Shown piece by piece: positions 57,952 through 64,000 of a DNA stretch of 64,000 nucleotides (position 1 is the first letter of the stretch; the number at the start of each line of letters is the position of its first letter). The DNA lies in the NCBI RefSeq assembly GCF_050613145.1, contig NZ_CP192507.1, positions 1,054,001-1,118,000 on the forward strand. Direction: 5' to 3'. The position numbers and the translations under genes were made by a program. The notes under the pieces are model-generated. The model saw only the letters and a list, made by a program, of their open reading frames with translations. It was not told where the DNA came from and made no database searches. The DNA comes from Lysinibacillus_B sp050613145 (GTDB taxonomy: Bacteria; Bacillota; Bacilli; Bacillales_A; Planococcaceae).

Positions 57952-59985
57952 ATGCAAGTTCGCGATTTAGGGGTTTTAGGTGCGGTTATTTTAATCGTAG
58001 CGATGCTCATCATCCCTCTACCAACGTGGCTACTAAGTTTCTTAATTATTATTAATATTACATTAGCATTATTAGTGCTATTAACATCAATGAATATGAA
58101 AGAAGCATTAGACTTCTCGATTTTCCCAACCGTGATATTACTGTTGACATTGTTCCGGCTTGCTTTATCCGTTTCGACGACACGTGCGATTTTAGCACAA
58201 GGAGACGCGGGAGATGTAGTACATACATTTGGTAATTTCGTGACGGGCGGTAATGTTTTAGTCGGTCTTGTAATCTTCTTATTATTAGTCATTATCCAGT
58301 TTATCGTTATTACAAAAGGTTCTGAGCGTGTCGCTGAAGTTGCAGCACGTTTCACATTAGATGCGATGCCTGGTAAGCAAATGAGTATTGATGCTGATTT
58401 AAATGCCGGTATGATTTCCGAAAAAGAAGCGCGTGAACGCCGTGATAAAGTTGCGGGGGAGGCTGACTTTTATGGTGCCATGGACGGTGCGACGAAATTC
58501 GTAAAAGGGGATGCCATTGCATCTATTATTATGGTATTTATCAACTTACTTGTTGGTATGATTATTGGTATTGCTCAAATGGAGATGAGTTTTGGCGATG
58601 CAGCAAACCACTTTTCGATATTAACAGTTGGTGACGGTCTCGTATCGCAAATTCCGGCGCTGTTAATTTCCACTGCTACAGGTATTGTTGTAACACGTGC
58701 AGCTTCGGATGGAAACTTAGGTGTGGACATTACGAATCAATTATTTGCGCAGTCAAAGCTGCTTTATGTAGCAGCTGCAACAATTTTATTATTAGGCGTG
58801 TTTACACCGATTCCTGCTTGGATTACATTACCAATCGCCGGAGCACTTGCGATTGGTGCATTCTTAATGAACCGCGAGAAAGAAGAAGATCCGGAAGAAA
58901 TATTGGAAATGGAACAAGAGGTTGCAGCCGATACAATGAAAAGCCCTGAAAATGTTGTGAATTTATTAAGTGTTGACCCGATTGAATTTGAATTTGGTTA
59001 CGGTCTGATTCCATTAGTAGATGCAGCTCAGGGCGGTGACTTACTTGACCGCGTTGTAATGATTCGTCGACAACTTGCGCTAGAATTAGGGATTGTTATT
59101 CCTGTTGTGCGTATTCGCGACAATATTCAACTACAGCCGAATGAATATCGTATTAAAATTAAAGGAAATGAAATGGCAAGAGGCGAATTATTACTTGACC
59201 ACTATTTAGCAATGAGCCCTGGCGACGATAATTCTATTGATGGGATTGATACGATTGAGCCTTCATTTGGGTTGCCGGCAAAGTGGATTACAGAGCAAGT
59301 AAAAGAAGATGCTGAAATGTTTGGATATACGGTAGTAGATCCACCAAGTGTTGTTTCGACACATTTAACAGAGATGATTCGTGGAAACGCGTATGAATTG
59401 TTAGGTCGACAAGAAACGAAACAGCTCATCGATCATTTACGTGAAACACATGCTATTTTAGTGGACGAATTAACACCTACACCGCTGTCAATTGGTGAAA
59501 TTCAAAAAGTGCTAGCAAAATTACTGCGTGAAAATGTATCGATTCGAAATTTACCAATTATTTTTGAAACGCTTGCAGACTATGCAAAGCTAACGAGCGA
59601 TACAGATATTTTGACAGAATATGTGCGTCAAGCATTAGCACGTCAAATTACGTCGCAGTTTGTCGGTGCACAACCTGCGTTAAAAGTCATTACAGTGTCT
59701 GGCAAGGTCGAGAAAATGGTCGCAGATAGTATTCAACAAACGGATCATGGCAATTATTTAGCAATGGATCCGCAAGAATCTCAATTCGTTTTAGAAGCCA
59801 TTGCAAAAGAAGTAGAGCGTGTGTCCTTTATGGAGCAATCACCATTAATTTTATGTTCACCAGGTGTAAGAATGTATTTGAGACAACTGACAGAACGTTA
59901 TTTCCCGCAAGTTCCAATTTTATCGTACAATGAGTTAGATGCAGCCGTTGAAATTCAAAGTGTCGGGGTGGTAAACGTAGAATGA
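57952..59985 (+). CDS. flhA: Flagellar export apparatus protein FlhA
   Basis: FlhA forms the nonameric ring that receives chaperone-substrate complexes. The 677-residue protein has about eight N-terminal membrane segments (to about 325), the FHIPEP-family motif TLFRLALSVSTTRAIL near 66-81, a conserved loop ERRDKVAGEADFYGAMDGAT near 160-180 and a large C-terminal cytoplasmic domain. The Shine-Dalgarno is TAGGAGGG. The stop overlaps flhF by ATGA. Confidence 0.97.
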   Translation: MQVRDLGVLGAVILIVAMLIIPLPTWLLSFLIIINITLALLVLLTSMNMKEALDFSIFPTVILLLTLFRLALSVSTTRAILAQGDAGDVVHTFGNFVTGGNVLVGLVIFLLLVIIQFIVITKGSERVAEVAARFTLDAMPGKQMSIDADLNAGMISEKEARERRDKVAGEADFYGAMDGATKFVKGDAIASIIMVFINLLVGMIIGIAQMEMSFGDAANHFSILTVGDGLVSQIPALLISTATGIVVTRAASDGNLGVDITNQLFAQSKLLYVAAATILLLGVFTPIPAWITLPIAGALAIGAFLMNREKEEDPEEILEMEQEVAADTMKSPENVVNLLSVDPIEFEFGYGLIPLVDAAQGGDLLDRVVMIRRQLALELGIVIPVVRIRDNIQLQPNEYRIKIKGNEMARGELLLDHYLAMSPGDDNSIDGIDTIEPSFGLPAKWITEQVKEDAEMFGYTVVDPPSVVSTHLTEMIRGNAYELLGRQETKQLIDHLRETHAILVDELTPTPLSIGEIQKVLAKLLRENVSIRNLPIIFETLADYAKLTSDTDILTEYVRQALARQITSQFVGAQPALKVITVSGKVEKMVADSIQQTDHGNYLAMDPQESQFVLEAIAKEVERVSFMEQSPLILCSPGVRMYLRQLTERYFPQVPILSYNELDAAVEIQSVGVVNVE

Positions 59986-61142
59986 AAATGAAAAAATACA
60001 ATGCGCCTTCTATTGCTGAGGCAATGAAACTTATTCGTGCTGATTTAGGAGAAGACGCAGTCATTTTAAATTCAAAAGTAGTTGTCACAAAGAAGTTTTT
60101 AGGCTTAGTGAAGAAAAGAAGTTTTGAAGTAGTAGCAGGTGTAGATCGAGTGGACAAAAAACCACTCGTTCCCCCGCTACCTGAGCTTCCTCCAATTTCA
60201 GCTACAGTTCAACAAGAAGAGGTTATACGAGTAGCTTCGAATGAACAACGAAAAGATGAGTCATCCGTTAATGAGGAGTTAAAGAAAGAAATTGCAGATT
60301 TAAAGTCCATTATGCAATCTGTACAACGACAATCGATTCAATCTCAATACCCAGATGAACTCTTACCTTTCATTGATTATTTGAAAAGTCAAGAGCTAAG
60401 CAAAGAGCTCATCACAGCTATCAGTGATGAGCTCTTTAAGCATTTTAAGAATAGCGATCATAAAATTCCTTTTAATGAAATGCGAGAGTTTGCAGAGAAT
60501 TACTTACGTCAACAGCTGTTACATGTTGAAATTGGTGGGTTAACATATGAAAAGAAATATATTAATGTGCTAGGACCGACTGGTGTAGGGAAAACAACGA
60601 CAATCGCAAAAATGGCTGCTCGGTCCGTATTAGAAAAAAAGAAAAAGATTGGTTTTATTACAACTGATACATATCGTATCGCTGCTATTGAGCAATTAAA
60701 AATATATGCGGGTTTATTACAGGCACCAGTGGAAATTGTATATAGCCATGAAGATTATCAAAATGCAATCAAAAAATTGGATTATCTTGATTTAATCTTT
60801 ATTGATACAGCTGGGCGAAATTATAAAGAAGCAAAATATGTGAACGATTTACAAACCTTAATTGATTTTAGTAATCAATCAGAGTCCTTTTTAGTCGTTT
60901 CCTTAACGGCTAAAGAGCGTGATGTTGAAGCTATTGTGGAGCAGTTTGAACAAATACCAATTAATAAATTTATTTTTACAAAGCTGGATGAAACAAATTC
61001 TATTGGCACTATGTTCAATTTAATGATTAAATATAAAAAGGGACTTGCTTACTATACGAATGGTCAAGAAGTACCGGAAGATATTGAGCAACCAGACCTA
61101 GAAAAATTATTTGAACTGTTCTTTCAAGGAGAATTTGAATGA
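59982..61142 (+). CDS. flhF: Flagellar placement SRP-type GTPase FlhF
   Basis: FlhF sets the position of new flagella. The 386-residue protein has an N-terminal B domain (starting MKMKKYNAPSIAEAMKLIR), a helical N domain and an SRP-like G domain with GPTGVGKTTT at 198-207, DTAGR near 275 and FTKLDETNSIG near 330. FlhG acts as its GTPase activator and overlaps its stop by 4 bases. Confidence 0.96.
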   Translation: MKMKKYNAPSIAEAMKLIRADLGEDAVILNSKVVVTKKFLGLVKKRSFEVVAGVDRVDKKPLVPPLPELPPISATVQQEEVIRVASNEQRKDESSVNEELKKEIADLKSIMQSVQRQSIQSQYPDELLPFIDYLKSQELSKELITAISDELFKHFKNSDHKIPFNEMREFAENYLRQQLLHVEIGGLTYEKKYINVLGPTGVGKTTTIAKMAARSVLEKKKKIGFITTDTYRIAAIEQLKIYAGLLQAPVEIVYSHEDYQNAIKKLDYLDLIFIDTAGRNYKEAKYVNDLQTLIDFSNQSESFLVVSLTAKERDVEAIVEQFEQIPINKFIFTKLDETNSIGTMFNLMIKYKKGLAYYTNGQEVPEDIEQPDLEKLFELFFQGEFE

Positions 61143-62011
61143 GGGATCAAGCTGAAAAATTAAGATTGAAAATGCTTGAAAGTGAAGGTGCTTTAGGGAG
61201 ATCCATCGCGGTTGTAAGTGGTAAAGGTGGCGTAGGAAAAAGTAATTTTTCCATGAACTTCGCCACATTACTTGCAAAAGAAGGAAAAAAAGTAGTCATT
61301 GTAGATATGGATATCGGTATGGGGAATATTCACATTTTAATTGGAAAAAGTGTACAATTGAATTTGAAGGACTACCTTGAAGGTGATGTATCGATTGAAA
61401 AAGTGCTATTTGAAGGACCAAATAATCTACAGTATATTTCAGGCGGTTCAGGAATGGCCTCTATATTAGAATGGTCGGAAGATATGTTTAACCGATTAGT
61501 TGAAGCCTTTGAGCACCTTCAAAAATCTTTTGATTATATTTTATTTGATATGGGCGCAGGTGCTACGAGTTGGTCAATTGATTTATTAACATCAATTGAT
61601 GAAATTATTGTCATTTCAACTGCTGAACCAACAGCGATTATGGATGCCTATTCTATGATGAAATATATTCATATAAAAGATAGTCAAAAGCAATTTTATA
61701 TTTTATGTAACCGATCTTTTACACGAGAAGAAGGGCTAGATACGTTGAATCGCTTGTCTGGTGCAATGCAAAAGTTTCTTTCAAAAGAAGTAACGGCTCT
61801 TGGGTCTTTACCAGAGGATCCAGTCGTTCGAAAAGCAGTAAGAGAGCAAATTCCTTTTACTCTGGCTTATCCAGATGCACCGATTTCAAAAACAATGAAA
61901 TTGATTGTTAGTAAATTTATTCATCATCGTGTTGAAGAGGTACATGGACAACCAGAATCGAACAATTTTTTATCAAAGCTAAAAAGCATATTTTCGAAAG
62001 GACGTGATTAA
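61139..62011 (+). CDS. flhG: Flagellar number/placement ATPase FlhG (YlxH, MinD/ParA family)
   Basis: FlhG is a MinD-like ATPase that controls flagellar pattern together with FlhF and the C ring. The 290-residue protein has an N-terminal activator helix (MRDQAEKLRLKML), the deviant Walker A GKGGVGKS at 28-35, DMDIGMGNI near 58 and a switch II region FDMGAGATSW near 138. The start overlaps flhF. Confidence 0.95.
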   Translation: MRDQAEKLRLKMLESEGALGRSIAVVSGKGGVGKSNFSMNFATLLAKEGKKVVIVDMDIGMGNIHILIGKSVQLNLKDYLEGDVSIEKVLFEGPNNLQYISGGSGMASILEWSEDMFNRLVEAFEHLQKSFDYILFDMGAGATSWSIDLLTSIDEIIVISTAEPTAIMDAYSMMKYIHIKDSQKQFYILCNRSFTREEGLDTLNRLSGAMQKFLSKEVTALGSLPEDPVVRKAVREQIPFTLAYPDAPISKTMKLIVSKFIHHRVEEVHGQPESNNFLSKLKSIFSKGRD

Positions 62012-63166
62012 TTGGACTTCTCAAACAAAAGCAAGCTATTAGTTGTTGATGACTCTGCTTTTATGAGAAAGCTAATTAGCGACTTTTTTGTCGGAAATCC
62101 GAAAGTAGAAGTTGTCGGGACAGCTCGTAATGGGAAAGATGCTATAAAAAAAATTCAACAATTACAGCCAAATGTCGTAACAATGGATGTTGAAATGCCT
62201 GAGATGAATGGTCTAGATGCATTAAAAGAAATTATGACAATTTGTCCCGTCCCAGTTGTTATGCTTTCTAGTACAACAGACCGCGGAACAGAAAATACAT
62301 TAATTGCTATGGAAAATGGTGCTGTTGATTTCGTTGCCAAACCAAGTGGTACAATATCTCTTGATTTACATAAAATCCAAGTCGATTTGGTGCGCAAAGT
62401 AGAGCAAGCAGCACAAGTATCAATGGCTAATTTAAAAAAAGCAATTGGTACAAAGCGCATAGAAAAAGTGAAAACACAAGAAACGATGCAAACTCCAGTG
62501 TCAATGGGAACAAAGAAGCCGCTATTTAGTAAACAATCCAAATTACCTAAAATGGTTACTTGGCCGGCGAAGCTAGAGTGGAGTAAAACATCGAAAAAAG
62601 TAGTGCTAATTGGTACATCAACGGGTGGTCCTCGTGCGCTACAAGAAGTCATTACAAAAATTCCAGCCAATATTCAAGCACCTATTTTGATTGTTCAGCA
62701 TATGCCTGCGGGCTTTACAAAGTCGTTAGCGAATCGACTAGATCAACTAAGCCAAATTAAAGTAAAAGAGGCTGAACAAGGAGATATTCTGCAAAATGGG
62801 GTAGCCTATATTGCACCTGGAGGCTATCACCTAAAAATACGTAAAGTAGGGATGGCATTTGGTATCGTTCTTGATCAAACAGAGCCACCACGCTCTGGTC
62901 ATCGCCCATCTGTAGACGTGATGTTTGAAGATGTAAGTAAATATAGCGATTTTGATAAGATCGCTGTCATTATGACTGGTATGGGGCATGATGGTTCAAA
63001 AGGCTTAGTAGCATTAAAGCAAACTGGTAACGTCATCGCTATTGCAGAGTCAGCTGATACATGTATCGTATATGGCATGCCAAAAGCTGCGGTGGAAACG
63101 CAGCTCGTAGATGAAATAGTCGATGTTGATGATATTGCACAAAGTATTATGAAATATATGCTTTAA
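62012..63166 (+). CDS. cheB: Chemotaxis protein-glutamate methylesterase/response regulator CheB
   Basis: CheB removes methyl groups from chemoreceptors when phosphorylated by CheA. The 384-residue protein has a receiver domain (VVDDSAF near 11-17, Asp59) and a C-terminal esterase domain with Ser203 (GTSTGG), His230 (QHMPAGFT) and Asp327 (GHDG). The start is TTG at 62012, 9 bases after AAAGGA and immediately after the flhG stop. Confidence 0.96.
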   Translation: MDFSNKSKLLVVDDSAFMRKLISDFFVGNPKVEVVGTARNGKDAIKKIQQLQPNVVTMDVEMPEMNGLDALKEIMTICPVPVVMLSSTTDRGTENTLIAMENGAVDFVAKPSGTISLDLHKIQVDLVRKVEQAAQVSMANLKKAIGTKRIEKVKTQETMQTPVSMGTKKPLFSKQSKLPKMVTWPAKLEWSKTSKKVVLIGTSTGGPRALQEVITKIPANIQAPILIVQHMPAGFTKSLANRLDQLSQIKVKEAEQGDILQNGVAYIAPGGYHLKIRKVGMAFGIVLDQTEPPRSGHRPSVDVMFEDVSKYSDFDKIAVIMTGMGHDGSKGLVALKQTGNVIAIAESADTCIVYGMPKAAVETQLVDEIVDVDDIAQSIMKYML

Positions 63167-63180
63167 AGGGGTGTCCTCTG

Positions 63181-64000
63181 ATGGAAGTAAACCAATATTT
63201 AGAGATGTTTATAGATGAAAGTAAAGAACATTTACAAGCTTGTAGTGAACATTTACTAGAACTTGAAAAAAATCCAGAAGATTTGGCTATTGTAGGTGAA
63301 ATTTTCCGTTCTGCTCACACGTTAAAAGGTATGTCTGCAACAATGGGCTTTGAAGATTTAGCAGATTTAACACATAAGATGGAAAATGTCCTAGACGCAA
63401 TTCGTAATGAAAAAATCAAAGTCACGCCAGAAATTTTAGACGTTGTATTTGAATCTGTCGATCACCTGGAAGAAATGGTACAAGACATTGCTAACGGTGG
63501 AGACGGAAAGCGTGATGTTCAAGCAACGGTAGAAATGTTAAAACGGATTGAATCAGGTGAACAGCCAAATGAAGTAGCCGCGATTTCTACAGCTTTAAAT
63601 GAACAAGCAGCAACAACAAGTACAGCGCAGTTAAATTTAACATACGATGATTTTGAAAAAACCATTTTACAACAATCAGTAGAGCAAGGATTTAATACGT
63701 ATGAAATTGCAGTGTCATTACGAGAAGATTGTTTATTAAAAGCAGCACGTGTGTTTATGGTGTTTGAGATTTTAGAGAAAAATGGTGATGTCATTAAATC
63801 TTCGCCAACAGTAGACAAATTAGAAGAAGAACAGTTTGATAGCATGTTCTATGTTTCTTATATTACAAAAGAAGCATCGGAAGATTTACAAAAGAAACTA
63901 CTTAAAGTGTCAGAAGTAGAAACGGTAGAAGTAACGTCAATTGACAGGTCTCTATTTAAAGAAGTAAAGGGCGAGGAAATTTCTCAAGAACAAGTTCAGG
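63181..64000 (+). CDS. cheA: Chemotaxis histidine kinase CheA, 5' part (cut by window end)
   Basis: The reading frame opens at ATG 63181 after AAAGGGGTG and runs to the window edge (273 codons). The N-terminal Hpt domain carries phospho-accepting His46 in FRSAHTLKGMSATMG. Residues from about 145 (LNLTYDDFEKTILQQSVEQG) begin the CheY/CheB-binding P2-type region. CheA should continue with dimerisation, kinase and CheW-like domains beyond the window. Its place after cheB is standard. Confidence 0.95.
   Translation, partial: MEVNQYLEMFIDESKEHLQACSEHLLELEKNPEDLAIVGEIFRSAHTLKGMSATMGFEDLADLTHKMENVLDAIRNEKIKVTPEILDVVFESVDHLEEMVQDIANGGDGKRDVQATVEMLKRIESGEQPNEVAAISTALNEQAATTSTAQLNLTYDDFEKTILQQSVEQGFNTYEIAVSLREDCLLKAARVFMVFEILEKNGDVIKSSPTVDKLEEEQFDSMFYVSYITKEASEDLQKKLLKVSEVETVEVTSIDRSLFKEVKGEEISQEQVQ

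Noticed and set aside
1..64000. A new defence, secretion or biosynthetic system
   Set aside because: Nearly every gene belongs to a known core family in the known Bacillales order. The only extra genes are the VOC pair. No integrase other than XerC, and no toxin-antitoxin, restriction, CRISPR or phage gene was seen.

Overview
The window is a gene-dense, low-GC stretch of a Firmicutes (Bacillales) chromosome. Gene order follows the Bacillus subtilis block prkC-rsgA-rpe-thiN-spoVM-rpmB through smc-ftsY-ffh, sucCD, topA, codY and the fla/che operon almost gene for gene. A 28-codon spoVM gene marks the host as an endospore former, and the 23 kb flagellar operon marks it as motile. Protein divergence from B. 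subtilis, the enlarged FlgD and the style of the intergenic repeats suggest a Lysinibacillus/Solibacillus-like member of the Planococcaceae. That genus-level placement is inference from memory, not from a database search.

Layout: (1) 1-2.4 kb: end of the PASTA-kinase gene prkC, then rsgA, rpe, thiN and spoVM. (2) 2.5-2.7 kb: rpmB, the only minus-strand gene seen. (3) 3-9.2 kb: yloU, fakA, the two serine dehydratase subunits and recG. (4) 9.3-10.2 kb: two VOC-fold genes that are extra to the usual order. (5) 10.4-14 kb: the FapR-controlled lipid operon fapR-plsX-fabD-fabG-acpP, with a clear FapR operator. (6) 14.2-22.1 kb: rnc-smc-ftsY, then after a repeat-filled gap ylxM-ffh. (7) 22.2-24.6 kb: rpsP-khpA-rimM-trmD-rplS, with a probable L19 leader. 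(8) 24.7-32.6 kb: signal peptidase, rbgA, rnhB, an orphan FliK-like/FlhB-like pair, sucCD and dprA. (9) 32.7-40.1 kb: topA-trmFO-xerC-hslV-hslU-codY. (10) 40.6 kb to the right edge: flgB-flgC-fliE-F-G-H-I-J-motE-fliK-flgD-(TIGR02530-like)-flgE-flbD-fliL-M-Y-cheY-fliO-P-Q-R-flhB-A-F-G-cheB-cheA (cut).

Genes within modules are tightly packed, often with 1-bp or 4-bp stop/start overlaps (ATGA, TAATG) that suggest translational coupling. Modules are separated by strong rho-independent hairpins. The gaps between modules carry a small set of related GC-rich intergenic repeats (5.16, 6.99, 10.23, 19.88 and 20.11 kb).

Most of the window is ordinary core genome, and I see no defence system, prophage, CRISPR array, transposase, tRNA or rRNA. 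The observations most worth a second look are cis-acting: a GC-rich hairpin lodged between the Shine-Dalgarno sequence and start codon of flbD, a terminator/promoter/operator overlap ahead of fapR, a sigma-D-like -10 element ahead of rnhB and the orphan flagellar-like pair, a palindrome over the topA promoter, and the mosaic intergenic repeats. At the protein level, FlgD has an internal duplication and HslV has a six-residue leader before its catalytic-type threonines.
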